This document shows, one piece after another, positions 1 to 12,400 of a stretch of DNA of 64,000 nucleotides; the stretch's first letter is position 1, and each line of letters starts with the position of its first letter. A program made the translations under genes and the position numbers. The DNA comes from Anastrepha obliqua (lineage: Eukaryota > Arthropoda > Insecta > Diptera > Tephritidae): the NCBI RefSeq assembly GCF_027943255.1, contig NC_072896.1, positions 31,584,501-31,648,500 on the forward strand, in the 5' to 3' direction. The notes below the pieces were generated by a model. It was not told the origin of the DNA, did not search any database, and worked only from the letters and a program-made list of their open reading frames with translations.

Positions 1-1454
1 TGGACAAACTTTCGGGGCTTAGTGTGGCAAACACTTTGTTGATATTCGTATGTATTCAGATCCAATAGTTCTTCTTACTAAATGATGTCGGTCATGGGGA
101 CTTAAAAGACTTGATAACAAGATGCATTTTAATAAAGACGTTTATCGTATCGGATCCCGAACCCACGGCAGATTGACATGACTTGGCTATAGGTTGCCCC
201 CACAAAAGCTTAACCTGCCAACCAATCACTTAGTAGGTTATCGAATCAGTTGAGAAACAGGCTGGTTATGCAGTAATTGTTTCTAAATAAGTTGCGTTAA
301 ATTTTACAGATTAAAGCCACATCTCGTTATTTAACTTACAACATGAGAAACCTTGAGCGCTTCTACGATATGTACGGGCAACTTACCCTTGGATGCATAC
401 ATATGCATGTGTGTATGTATGCATTCATATTAATACAATTCATATAATTTAATAGAGTTGAAGCAGCGAATATTTCTGGCTGAAGTATTCTAACTTTACA
501 TGTTCATCAATGCGCAACAGGAAATCGTTTTATCTAGATGAGGAATATATTCAACAGCATTCTGCGTTTATCTGTGTAGCTGTTTCGTATGATTCCAAAA
601 TGTTTCGCTGCATTCGAGAGAGCAACTTAACGAATGCAGCTCTTATACACCTGTAAGATAACATTATCTAACACAGATTTTATGTTACAAGTTTGCTGTT
701 AAGGTCTGCAGAATGTTAAGACATAGCATGTTAATGACATTATCAGTGTTTACATTTCTCTGTTAGCATTAACATTAACATTCTAAGATTAATTTTACAG
801 GTAGCAGAGAGTTAATAGATTAACATTCTCTGCAGGTAGCTTGGCATTAGACCCTTCTGTTACGAATATTTTTGTTTTAACAGAGAACCTGTACGAGCTT
901 ACATGGCACACAGGTAAATATTCTAATGTTAATTTGGATATTAACAGAGCAACTCAGTAAATCATAGTTAATAATAATCTAAGGTAGGAATGAGATTTGA
1001 GGTTGGAAGTAAATTTAACACTACATTGTATTTACAATTCAAATCAGAAAAAGCCTGACCGTACTCAGCTGAAAAACATAGAGTTAAAAGCCCATAAATT
1101 CTTAAAGTAAACCAGATAACTTTATTTAATAATAACTACTGACTTATCTATGGATTTTCTAATGGGGCGGGCTCTACATTAAAAAAAAAATTGCATTATT
1201 GCCTCAGCCGTCAGTGCAAGAAAGAACTTCTAAGCCCTGTCAAGTAAACAGAAAAATTAATGGGAGTCATTATACGAATATAGTTCGTGCTGTTGAAATA
1301 AATCCAAGTTTCAACCTTCATGCAATTCATTCTACAACGATTTGTTTGCTGTTTGGCAAAGGGTAAGCATTCGTTAGATAGAACTCTTTCTGCTCAACAA
1401 AACTATGTTAATTGTATTTTTAAGTTATTAAATTTTTATTAGTTTTGGGGCTTA
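1..1454. other. Unique AT-rich non-coding DNA
   Basis: No coding region or recognisable transposon is visible. Between about 650 and 960 the words TTAACATT, AACATTCT and their complements recur many times. A 15-mer at 819..833 recurs exactly at 3510..3524. The left part of a mariner 5' UTR may lie just before 1455, but I could not locate its inverted repeat. Confidence 0.5.
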
Positions 1455-1465
1455 GAAATGGAATA
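1455..1465. repeat. Target-site duplication, left copy (SINE)
   Basis: The 11 bases GAAATGGAATA are repeated exactly at 1789..1799 and immediately flank the SINE. This is the signature of target-primed retrotransposition. Confidence 0.9.
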
Positions 1466-1788
1466 AAACAAAAAAAAAATAAATAATTGGCGCGTACACT
1501 TCTGTTAGGTGTTTGGCCGAGCTCCTCCTCCTATTTGTGGTGTTCGTCTTGATGTTGTTCCACAAATGGAGGGACCTACAGTTTCAAGCCGACTCCGAAC
1601 GGCAGATATTTTTATGAGGAGCTTTTTCATGGCAGAAATACACTCGGAGGTTTGCCATTGCCTGCCGAGGGGCGACCGCTATTAGAAAAATGTTTTTATT
1701 AATTTTCCTTTCACCGAGATTCGAACCAACGACCTCTCTGTGAATTCCGAATGGTAATTACGCACCAACCCATTCGGCTACGGCAGCC
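1466..1788 (-). mobile_element. tRNA-derived SINE, full-length copy
   Basis: Read on the minus strand, the element starts GGCTGCCGTAGCC and carries a Pol III A box (TAGCCGAATGG) and a B box (GGTTCGAATCTC). A roughly 200-bp tRNA-unrelated body follows, then an A/T-rich tail at 1466..1485. Perfect 11-bp duplications flank it, so both ends are defined. The same body occurs at 20232..20480, 25322..25600, 28199..28252 and 33482..33655, and as a decayed copy near 54390. The SINE has no protein; mobilisation would need a LINE in trans. The partner is unknown, although RTE-like and other non-LTR elements occur in the window. Head similarity to a tRNA is seen; the particular parent tRNA is not resolved. 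Confidence 0.9.
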
Positions 1789-1791
1789 GAA

Positions 1792-2790
1792 ATGGAATAT
1801 AGGAGGCAGAAATCAACATGCTTGACACCTGCTCTTCTTTGCTTTTCATCGAGATCAAACAGCTACCGAGGCAGCCAAGGACATTTGCGACGTGTATGAA
1901 GAAGGTGTCATAGGCGTGTCTACAACACGGAAAAGGTTTCCTAAGTTCAAAAATGGCGACTTTGACATCGACGACACATCGCGCAGCGGCCTTCTGAATT
2001 TCTTTAAAGAACGTCTCATATTCCTCTTGAATTAGGTCGCCAAACCAGTCGTGAAATGGCGAAAAAAATGAACTGCGATCATAAAACGATTCTTAATCAC
2101 CTTTATTCAATGGGATTTGGGGAAAAATTGGGAGCTTGGGTGCCTCATGAGCTCAATGAAAAAAAAACAAAGAAAGTCGTCTTCAAATTGCTTCTCAGCA
2201 TCTCGCTCCCCTTCAAAGAACGCGCTTTTTATGACCGCTTTTTGTACCAAACCGTCACGGAAGATGGAAATGGTGCTTATACTGCAACATGAAGCAAAGA
2301 AAGGAGTGGGAGATACGTCAACGCCGAGAGTCAAGCCGGATCTTCATCCAAAGAAGATGATTATAAGTTTTTCGTGGGGCTGGGAAGGCATGATGCACTG
2401 GAAAATGCTCGAAAAGAATGCCACGGTCAGCAAGAAGCTCTACATTACTTAGTTACACCGTGTGAATGAGGCTATTCGACTGAAAAGACCTAATAGACAT
2501 GATCAAACCATACTCCTTTACGACAACACCAGACCTCATGTTGCACAAGTCGTCAAAGCCGCACTCCAAGAGCTCGAATGGAGGTCCTTCAGCATCCGCC
2601 GTATTCTCCGAACCTTGTACCGACGGATTACCATCATTTCCGCTCCCTGTCAAACCATATGAGGGGCGAAGAGCGTTAGAGGTCCTTAAAACTGGCTCAG
2701 CAACTTCTTTGACACCAGACCAGGCGATTTTAACACAGAACGGCATCAACAAATTGGTAGATCTATACAAATTTTCGGTACCCCGGAGGA
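1792..2790 (+). pseudogene. Mariner (IS630/Tc1-mariner) transposase, decayed
   Basis: Translations spread over three frames match mariner transposase in order: an N-terminal helix-turn-helix block (EAAKDICDVYEEGV, FKNGDFDIDD), a second HTH (MNCDHKTILNHLYSMGF), the mariner signature WVPHELNE, the second catalytic Asp region (LYDNTRPHV), and the third (PTDYHHFRSLSNHMRG). The order and the about 1-kb length fit a mellifera/irritans-type DD34D transposase. Several frameshifts and stops (for example near 2034 and 2450) kill it. The predicted start ATGGAATA was duplicated and separated by the SINE at 1466..1788. No terminal inverted repeat was found. Subfamily is tentative; mariner identity is secure. 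Confidence 0.85.
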
Positions 2791-2834
2791 ACTCTGCTGC
2801 ATATATTGAGGTGTTAGAGGATGGATAGTGAACG

Positions 2835-3240
2835 CGGTGACAATACATAAATCTTTTTGGAATATCCTGCTGATTCACAAACAGCGATGGCGACACAAGT
2901 TTGGATGGCTGAAAATTGCCATGGCCACATAGCACCGAACATATGGCCCTCTAACTCCTTAGAGATTAATCCTCTGGATTACTATGTATAGTTATGTGTG
3001 AAACCAATAAGCAACCTCATAACACCATTTCTTCTCTGAAGGCTGCAATTATTTCCCTTATGACCCATATGAATAAGAAGCATTTGATTCCGACATGCAA
3101 TCGTTTCCGTATCCGGATCCGTTATAGATATATAACAAGTTAATGTGGGGAAAAATTCGTGAAGTTTCATTTAATTTTGTTTTGTTTTAATAAATAATTA
3201 GTTTTACTCTGAAGTTGTCCTCAAATACCCAACGTACACC
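2835..3240 (+). pseudogene. Tc1/mariner-superfamily transposase C-terminal fragment
   Basis: Across two frames the + strand encodes a C-terminal transposase segment: TAMATQVWMAENCHGHI, then NIWPSNS, then NPLDYYV (the third catalytic Asp of a DDxD enzyme), then NTISSLKAAI and a HLIPTCNRFR block near the usual C-terminus. It belongs to a different family from the adjoining mariner, whose third motif is PTDYH. It abuts the mariner remnant without recognisable ends, so one element probably inserted into or was joined to the other. There are stops and frameshifts; the upstream two-thirds is missing. Confidence 0.7.
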
Positions 3241-4180
3241 CTCTAATCACAACGGTTATTGATAAACTGCCAACCAGTGAATGTTAATGTTTTTTTTAAT
3301 GTAATCGAAACATTTTGTAATTTTGCAAATAGTAAAATAGTAAAAAGTTTAATAGAGAAATCTTGAGGTCGGAAATTTCTGGTGTTTTCCTTTTTAGTGT
3401 GGTGCAAAACTCAGTGTGGTGTCTATATGGTCGGGGTTCTAAAAGTCCTTGTTAACGACTCTTTCAAATCTCCTTTGAACTAACAGTTACATTTGCGCCT
3501 TAACATTGCATTAACATTCTCTGCTGCAATGCTGTAAAACAATCCAAAGCAATCTTCACTGTCCCACACCTCAAGGCGGCAGAAAAATATCTACGCTCTG
3601 CAGATAATAACAATGTTTTCTGCTTGGCAGAATTACCAACGGCCTTCGATAAGATATTTCTTCGTTGAACTCTCTGTTTTGGTTGGTCGTTGCATGCAGC
3701 TGAGCACTCATAGTCCAATATCTTCATGCTTTCGGATGCTTTTGCTACTATTCACTTACAGTTGCAGAGAGCAAACATTTGAGGAAAATTTGTTAACTCA
3801 GCGCAACAATTCCGATAGGAATATTTGTAGCGCTCTCTTCCGCTCCAATTGCAACGACAATAATGATCTACCTACTGCCACATTACAACCGGCGGCTGTA
3901 AATGCAATGCACTTTCTCTCCTCACAAAGTAGGGTTTCAAGTGTTTCTCTCAACACCCGGGAGCGCTCTGATGCATTGTATTGCGCACCATCGCCTTGAA
4001 CGACGACAACAACACAATCCTCGCCACCACCAACACCAACACCACGAATTTCACTACTAATAACATCAACGACGACGACGACTTCATCCACCTAGCACTA
4101 CATGCGCGCGCTCACCATACATTTGAAGGGCCGCCAGTGAGCCATCGGCCAACTGTAACGTAACTGTGCAACGAATGGAC
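3241..4180. other. Unique DNA upstream of candidate promoter
   Basis: No gene recognised. The stretch becomes GC-richer from about 3850, with CAACAC/ACGACGACG trinucleotide runs at 4000..4082. This is compatible with promoter-proximal sequence of the candidate first exon. A copy of the 15-mer also found at 819 lies at 3510..3524. Confidence 0.4.
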
Positions 4181-4220
4181 GCACAGTCGCAGCCGAACAC
4201 TCTACGGAGTCAGAACAAAT
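4175..4220 (+). promoter_or_regulatory. Candidate initiator-type core promoter
   Basis: CACAGTCGC around 4185 resembles the insect initiator (TCAGTY-like). AGAAC about 28 bases downstream is close to, but not a match for, the DPE consensus. There is no TATA box at the expected distance. The call rests mostly on the change to 5'-UTR-like composition just downstream. The exact start site is a guess. Confidence 0.3.
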
Positions 4221-6328
4221 TTATTTAAAGCGCGCATAAACGTCAGCTACGCAATCAACCGAACGATTGTGTGTGGTGGTACGTCCGTCAAAACAACGGG
4301 ATTTTTTGGTTTTTATTTTTCGTGTAACATCGACAAGTCGAAGAACAACAACACATTCAAAGTCGTTGTTGGTTGAGGTGTTTTGCCGTTGAGTTGGCGT
4401 TGAACGTGTACGGGCGCGTATGAGTGTGCGTGTATGTGTATATTTCCGCCGCTTGGATGTTGATATTCGTTGACGTCGCGTCGTCGCGCAAAACGAACTT
4501 TGCATGTTTCGTCGCTGTATTTCCGGCAACAGCGCGCGTACTTTTTTTCTTACGAAAGTATTAAATTATGAAGTAAAGAATTGCTAACGAAATTTTTCGC
4601 TAAGTATACAATGTACACACACACACACGCATGCATATATGCTTATGCTGAAAGTGCTAGTGCAAGAAAAATAATGTAAAAATCTTTGTGTGAGAAATAT
4701 TTCTGATTTATGTATATGGAACAAATTGTTGCTAGTAAAATCTCTGCTGGGGAAAATGCTTAGAAAGTTAAAGTACGATATGACAACGACGATGTTGTCA
4801 GTGGTTGCGGTGCGGAGAAGCAACAATTATGTTGGATGAAAAAAAGAAAAACAAAAACACGACAAATGCAATTTAACAAATTTTTATATGGAGGTGTGTA
4901 AATATTTGCTATTATCGAAGAAAGATTTTTAAGCAACTGAAATGATTTAACGAAAATCGAACGCAAAAATTAACGAAATTTCACAGCAAAATCACAGTTG
5001 GTTTTTTTTTAGCGAAAAATGTGTGACGTTAAAAAAACGTAACGTTTAAGAAAAATGTTTGAGAAAAAATTTAAAATACAAGCAAGAAAATAATAAAAAT
5101 AAGCAACAGTTGTAGCGAAAATGCAGCTGCATAAATTTATTATAAATATTTTTGCTGCTAACGAGCGTCTACGTTGTTTTAGCTGAAATTAGCAAGAAAA
5201 GAAAATTAATGGAAACGTTTTTATGTAAACAAGATCTCGAAAAATTTAAAATACATACAAATTCAATAGTAAGACTTTTCCGAAACTTTTTGTGTTTCAG
5301 AAATATTTCAAGGCCGTTTGGCGCATAAGAGAAACTGCATTGAGAATTAATTCGCTGTGGAATGGTGAAAAAAAATCGCATCTCACAAAAGGAAAAAATT
5401 TCAAAGTCTTAAATAGCAATTCGTGTAAATTATAAAAGCTTTTTTAAGCAAAAATAAATAAAAGAAATTCTTACTTAAAAAACAAAGAAATTACTGTGAG
5501 TCTGTAAAGTACGTGCACATATCAAGCAAAAAATAAAAATAAAAACAAAAAACCAAATAAACAAAAAACAAAAAAAAACAAAATAAACAAAAATAAGCAA
5601 CAAGCAAAAACAAAACAGATTTTTCCTTAAATCAAAGAAAAGTTAATTCAAAACACAAAACTGATGCTGATAACAAAAGAAAGCAGCCAGTGTGGCTTTT
5701 ATGAAAAACTAAAAAATAAAAATTAACAACAAAGAAACAAAAGAAAAAAATAACAAACAAACTTTGCTTTGTGTCGTCGCTGTATGCTGTGAATGAAAAT
5801 TTTTTGCATTTATTTATTATCTAAAACGGAAAAACATAGATTGCGCCTTTAATTCAACTAAAAATTTTACAAAATTACGACTTAAAAAAAAATAAACAAA
5901 AAATTTTAGCATTTAAAGCAACGCAACGCTTTGCGTTAAAATTTCAGTGCACACTCGCTAATAAAAAAAAATATAAATTCGTACATACAAATTTGTGTGC
6001 TTGCAAATTTTCGTGTTCAAGCAATTAAAGCCAACTTAAAGCCTACAAACCAAGGGGGGCATACCTATTACTCCCTTCACAGCGCATCTGTGGAATTGCT
6101 GCATTTTTTAATTTACTTGCTGCTGCCTTCGAAAAGTGTTACACTTGCGTGAGTGTGCTTATATTTTTCGAATAGTGTTCTTGTTGTTTTTGTAAAACTT
6201 TTGCTACATGCATTTTTAATGGATTTTTACACTTCAACTACTGCGCTGCTGTGCGAGTCTGTGTGGATTTAATATTGATCACTGCATGTGCATGAAAAAA
6301 GTTTACACCAACAACTCTCTATATAAAG
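4185..6328 (+). other. Candidate long non-coding first exon (5' UTR)
   Basis: About 2.1 kb without a credible reading frame. On the + strand it is rich in A and C words (AACAAA, CAAAAAC, AAACAAC), especially 5500..5900. This is typical of long fly 5' UTRs and unlike the T-rich unique DNA elsewhere in the window. It is free of recognisable transposons. It ends at a strong splice donor, AAAG|GTGAGT, with GT at 6329..6330. If real, it is the non-coding first exon of a large + strand gene whose remaining exons lie to the right. Several short upstream ORFs would be present. The start is uncertain; only the donor is a strong signal. Alternative: unique intergenic DNA with a fortuitous donor. Confidence 0.45.
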
Positions 6329-6334
6329 GTGAGT
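6326..6334 (+). other. Splice donor candidate
   Basis: AAG|GTGAGT matches the metazoan U1 consensus MAG|GTRAGT at every position. It closes the A/C-rich exon candidate. The satellite array and transposons begin within 300 bases downstream, consistent with intron. Confidence 0.5.
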
Positions 6335-6383
6335 GGCGATTTCATTATACTCTCCTACGCCGTATAGCTGGCTTATAATTCAT

Positions 6384-6408
6384 ATAATTAATTAATTAAT
6401 TAATTAAG
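6384..6408. repeat. (TTAA)n microsatellite
   Basis: About six tandem ATTA/TTAA units just inside the candidate intron. Confidence 0.8.
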
Positions 6409-6622
6409 GGCATATCTGTGTGTTAACTACTGGTCGGATTTTATTTTTTTTTTTACTATGCTTTGTGTGCTTTCGTTTCACTTTTTATGTGGGCTGGCTG
6501 TAATGGCCAAATGCGTATCGAATCGAGATTTTCCAGTTGTGTAGCGGAAGAGTAATAAAAAAAGTGTATTGGGTGGTTACGGTAAATAAAATTTTATTCT
6601 TATGTTGGCAAGCGAAATTTTA

Positions 6623-7185
6623 TGAAATTATTGAATTTATTGAAAAATTTTGAAATTGCTGTCGTTTTTGCTGATTGGAAATGAAGGGACTCAAAAACAA
6701 AAAAAAAACCAAATTAAAAAAAAATTTATTTTGAAATTAATGAATTAATTGAAATCGCGCTGGCTTGCGCCTTTTGCAAATAGAGTGACTAAACAAATTT
6801 TAAAAGAAAAAAAAATTAAAAAAAAAAAATATTTTTGTATGAAATGAATTAATAAAAATTTTGAAATCGCTCGTTTGCGCTAATTGGAAATAGAGTGACT
6901 AAAAAAAAGAAATTAAAGAAAAAAAACATTTTTTATGAAATTTATGAATTAATAAAAATTTTGAAATCGCGCTGGCTTGCGCTATTTGGAAATGGAGGGA
7001 CTCACAAACAAAAAAACAAACAAAATTAAAATTTTTTTTTAATGAAATTAATGAATTAATAAAAATTTTGAGATCGCTCGTTTGCGCTGCTTGGAAATAG
7101 AGTGACTAAAAAAATTGAAAAAAATTAAAAAAAAAAAATATTGAAAAAAAAATTTTTTTATAAAAAAAATTTCAAATCGGTATTT
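6623..7185. repeat. Five-unit ~105-bp satellite with alternating subtypes
   Basis: Units begin TGAAATT near 6623, 6732, 6840, 6936 and 7043 (spacing 109, 108, 96, 107). Each has TGAATTAATAAAAATTTTG, a GC-richer core ending in TTGCGC, GGAAATAGAGTGACT, then an A-rich spacer. Units 2 and 4 carry CGCGCTGGCTTGCGC; units 3 and 5 carry CGCTCGTTTGCGC. The monomers therefore alternate as a dimeric higher-order repeat of about 205 bp. Unit 1 is the most diverged. Confidence 0.85.
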
Positions 7186-7223
7186 TCTAAAATGTCGCCA
7201 AGTGTTTCAAACTACATATATAT

Positions 7224-8665
<1,442 letters not shown>

Positions 8666-9029
8666 ATCCAAAAAGATGACTGAGTGTTAAAATGAAATGA
8701 AAATAGAAAACACTTTTTCTATCATTTTGCTGAAGGAGATTAGAAGCTGGTAGTCACCCAACCCATTTGACAATCTTTTTCCATGATCGATAGATAGCTG
8801 TTCTCCTGATCTGAAAAAAATTGTTCTATCTTACTCGAAAACTATAAGAATGCGGCAGCTAAAATGGGGTATATTTGATTAGGGCAGGACTCCAGATTTC
8901 CAATAAATGGTGCAATAAATATGGTTCAGTGGCGCACTAAAAAAAATAAATCCCGATAAAAGCTGTGTAGATTTTGTGGTTGGGTCCGTGAGCAAAAAGC
9001 TGTGTAGTAACCGGTATTTCCCTTTATAA
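8666..9029. other. Unique AT-rich DNA
   Basis: No gene, transposon or notable repeat recognised. Confidence 0.5.
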
Positions 9030-9461
9030 TACTTGAAAAAAATTAAAAATTACAAAAAAAAAAACATTAAAAAAGTTCATTAAAAATAAAAACAAAACAA
9101 AAAAATAAAAACTAAATAAATTTTAAAATTAAAAGAACCACAAAATAAAAATATTAACAAAAAATTAAATTAAAAACTACAAGAAAATAAAAAAAATTAA
9201 AAAAAAAAAAAAAAAAACATTAAAACATTAAAATTACAAGAACCAAAAAAAATAAAATTAAAAAAAAATTAAATTAAAAATTACGAAAGCCAAAAAACCA
9301 ATTAAATATTCAAATTAATTATGAAAAAATTTCAAATGAAATATAAAAAAATTTCAAATTAAATATTAAAAAAAAGTTAAATAAAATATTAAAAACAAAG
9401 TTGAAACTGAATATTAAAAAAAAATTCAATTTATATATAAAAAAAAAATTCAAATTAAATA
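9030..9461. repeat. A-rich quasi-tandem repeat, left part
   Basis: Degenerate A-rich units, the later ones resembling ATTAAAAAAAATTCAAATTA at about 20-25 bp spacing. The same repeat resumes at 10426..10530 on the far side of the TA-flanked element at 9462..10425, showing the element landed inside it. Confidence 0.65.
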
Positions 9462-10425
9462 CAGTGTACTCTCTCCTAACGGATACAGCTCTTAAGCGCG
9501 GACTTCTCCCATACGCGCACCCTTTTTTCAGTAAATACCAAAAATTCTTAGAGATTTTTTAAATTTACTCTTTTGAGCGGGCAACCCTCCCAGAACAGGA
9601 CGCGGACACTTTTTTCCCTCATCAAAGACATTTAAGTTCTCTCATAAGCGGACAGCCACAAGCTATGCCTTGGAGTTATTAAAGTCAATAAATTTGTTGG
9701 ATGTTGTTTATTTCATTCACAAAGCGCGGGACCAAATGAGTCTAGCGACAATGAACAATTTTTAGGGAAAGCTGATGTTGGGGGAAAAAACACCTTCCAA
9801 ATCACCATAGGACGGTTATAGCGCAGAGGATGAGCTTCCATTTAATATTGGTAGTTACTCAGCTCCGAAACAAATTCAAGTTGACATCGAAAATGTCTTA
9901 AATTATGCAATCAAGTCTTCATAAATGATGGAAAAGCAAAAAATATCAATACTGAAGTGGCCAGCGAGAGTCCTCAACTCGTCTGAAGATGAACTAGAAA
10001 ATGAGTTAACTCTTCTTATGAAGCGATTTATTTAGCAACGAGAAAACTAAATACTATTTCTTTATATCGCATTTATCAAAGTGGCACCTCGAAGGCCTTG
10101 AATTGTCTACTGATCTTCCACTACACCTCCAAGGGGTTGAAATTAAAGGAAAAACTCGCGAAGCTAAAATTTCTGATCTTCTTTTTAATAAATTTCAATA
10201 TCTTGCACAACATAATTTGTTTTTTTACATTTCTCGTGTTTCTGCATCGTAATGAAAATTCTGTTAATTTTGTCAAATAAATATCTGCATGTATATTTGT
10301 TCTGATTTTGGAAATAAAACTGAGTGATGAATATTTTAAGCTGCAGTTACAAATTATTTTAACTTTTTTGCGCTCTCGACAAATTTTTCAGTCACTTAGG
10401 CGTCCGCTTAAGAGAGATTACACTG
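9462..10425. mobile_element. Pogo/Tigger-type element, internally deleted
   Basis: 964 bp between TA dinucleotides (9460..9461 and 10426..10427). The ends are inverted repeats of the pogo type: left CAGTGTACTCTC...AGCGCGGAC, right complement CAGTGTAATCTCTC...AAGCGGACG. Sub-terminal copies of the GCGGACA word occur at about 9601 and 9651. Inside, 9978..10040 translates on the + strand to SSEDELENELTLLMKRFI, which resembles the acidic C-terminus of pogo-class transposases. No DDE domain remains, so the element is non-autonomous. The TA duplication and ends are seen; the pogo assignment is from end type and is inference. Confidence 0.75.
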
Positions 10426-10560
10426 TATCTATTAAAAAAAAATTCAAATTAAATAAAAAACATTCGATTTAAATATTTAAAAAAAAATCGAATTAAAAGT
10501 TAAAAAAAAAAAAAAGTTTAAGCTAAATTATTATATATAATAAAAACTTAAATGTTTGCA
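10426..10560. repeat. A-rich quasi-tandem repeat, right part
   Basis: Continuation of the 9030..9461 repeat after the inserted element. Confidence 0.6.
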
Positions 10561-10569
10561 AGCATAAAT

Positions 10570-12400
10570 AGAGTAAAGTCGGGTATTGTGGGCACCATTT
10601 TACATTGATATTAAATTCTGCCAAATTAATCGTAATGGAAGAGCGACCTTTTTTTCTTTCTAACACATATTGAATTATCTTTACATTTTATTGCAAAATA
10701 TACCCTAGATGATCGTTTTCGTCTAATAATATAGAAAAACTGAAACCACCTTAAAAGTTGATGAAAAGCAAAATGGTGGGTAATGTGGCCCAGGGTATTC
10801 GCGTAAAATGGGCCACTAGATAAAATCACCAAAACTAATTGTAAGAGTTAATAATAAGCCAATGAATTTATTCACATATTCTTTTTTTTATTTTAATTAA
10901 TGACCTTCTTGGTTGACTCTTAGAAAAAAAATTATTAAACTTAGGCAAATATAAATCCACATTCTGTATAGCAGAGGGTGGAAATTTGTGTTTCTCATAC
11001 TTTTTCTCAAGTAAATCGAAAAACTTCTTTACATTTTCTTTTGTGAAACCCATTGCTCTATTAAGGAGGGAGCCTGGTTTATGAGGTCTAAAAATTGCAT
11101 CTCTTTGCGATTTTTTTTTAAGGTTTTTAAGTTGAAGAAAATGTTTAACATAGAAATTAGTAGAGCGCTGCATCGCTGGAGTTTCCAACTGGCGTACAAG
11201 ATACATCTCGTAATTATTATCTAAAGCAAAAAATTCAAATGGATTTCTAATTATCATGATTTTTATTCTAGATGAACTAAGAAAACTGAGAGAAATTCCG
11301 AAATTTTAACTTTTTGGAGGTTTTAAAGAAAAAAATGCCTTTCTATAAAAAAAATTTACTACGACTTGGTATAAAAATCTTGAAAATTTTTTTTTATCTA
11401 TTTTGTTAGCTCAAATAGATGAGAATTTGATACTGAAAGGAACAAGCTGTGATTCATTTCAAAAGGCTCATTAGTTTTTTTTTCATTCATGTACGCCAAT
11501 TCAAAGTAATCATAAAAATGAAAAGTCGAGAAAAGAAGATAAAGTTTGTACTATAGCTGTCCGGTCACAGCGTAACTACCTAACGCTCGCCTACCTTTGG
11601 CTTTGTATCTACGGAAATATTGAGAATTAGGCTCTGTAACTTTGTGTGAATGTTCTGAAATATATTAGGAATCGCTTAAAACGAAAAAAAATTGATTTTT
11701 TTGACCTTATAAACCAGGCTCCCCCCTTAAAAGGCATTCCCGTTGGAGAGCGAATATTAAGCTAATTTTTTGTGCCTGCGCAGGAATCCATGCAGCCAAC
11801 CTTTCCCTGCAAATTGCTTAAGAGCCGAAAATTTGTTTGGAACTCTGGCAATTCCGTCAATTGAAACGCCAGGGAACGAATATCGTGTCTTGTGAGGCCG
11901 CAAAGTCTCGATTCCATTTCTAATGTATATTTTACAAGGTCTTTTTCTGTGGCTTCGTCCAGTATTGGTTTACGTCCAAGTGGGGTTTTTAAAAGCAGGT
12001 TAGAGGATGCATTACTCTTTGCCATTCTTTGCAATCTAAAACGCAGCACATCAAAAGTCTGTGATGCAAAAAGTGTGCCCATCTCCTCATTCCTAACAGC
12101 TAGAATTTTATAATTCTTTATCATACCGGGGTCCCAAATCGACTGCATTTCACAAAATATTTTGATCAACTGCTTGCTCGTCAGTAAAGAGTCCAATTCA
12201 AAAGGCGAGCAGCATAAAACATCCGTTATATGAATTTTTAAGTTCATAAAAAATCTTCTTAGTGTTATTATGAAAAATACAGACATTGACCAGAATTCCC
12301 GAATAGCCCACATATTCTTCAAACAAAACAGGCTTTCTCGTCAGTCAGTCGCCTTTTGCTTTTATAAAACTGGGAAAAATAATCCATACATGAATTTATT
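10570..12400 (-). pseudogene. Pogo/CENP-B-like transposase, split by a MITE
   Basis: The N-terminal part is at 12322..11731. It shows a psq/CENP-B type HTH region (AVRNEEMGTLFASQTFDV), then LGRKPILDEATEKDLVKY and GLTRHDIRSLAFQL, characteristic of the second DNA-binding half. It then reaches NIRSPTGMPF at 11731. The protein resumes at 11060..10945 with NRAMGFTKENVKKFFDLLEK and HKFPPSAIQNVD, where families of this type continue into the first catalytic Asp (DETG); here the frame is lost right after NVD. The DDE catalytic core is absent. Joining across the TTAA MITE at 11061..11730 gives a continuous match, so the gene was broken by that insertion. The GGGCCACATTACCC-like words at 10780..10815 may belong to its terminal region. 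Confidence 0.8.
11061..11730. mobile_element. TTAA-flanked MITE (piggyBac-type target)
   Basis: TTAA at 11061..11064 and 11727..11730 brackets 662 bp with inverted ends. On the left is GGAGGGAGCCTGGTTTATGA then GGTC; on the right the complement is GGGGGGAGCCTGGTTTATAA then GGTC, so about 22 of 24 positions match. TTAA duplication is the hallmark of piggyBac transposition. No transposase is recognised inside. It interrupts the pogo-like transposase, which reads continuously if the insert plus one TTAA is removed. On the minus strand a reading frame from 11257 runs through the left end into the pogo-like protein. Confidence 0.85.
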
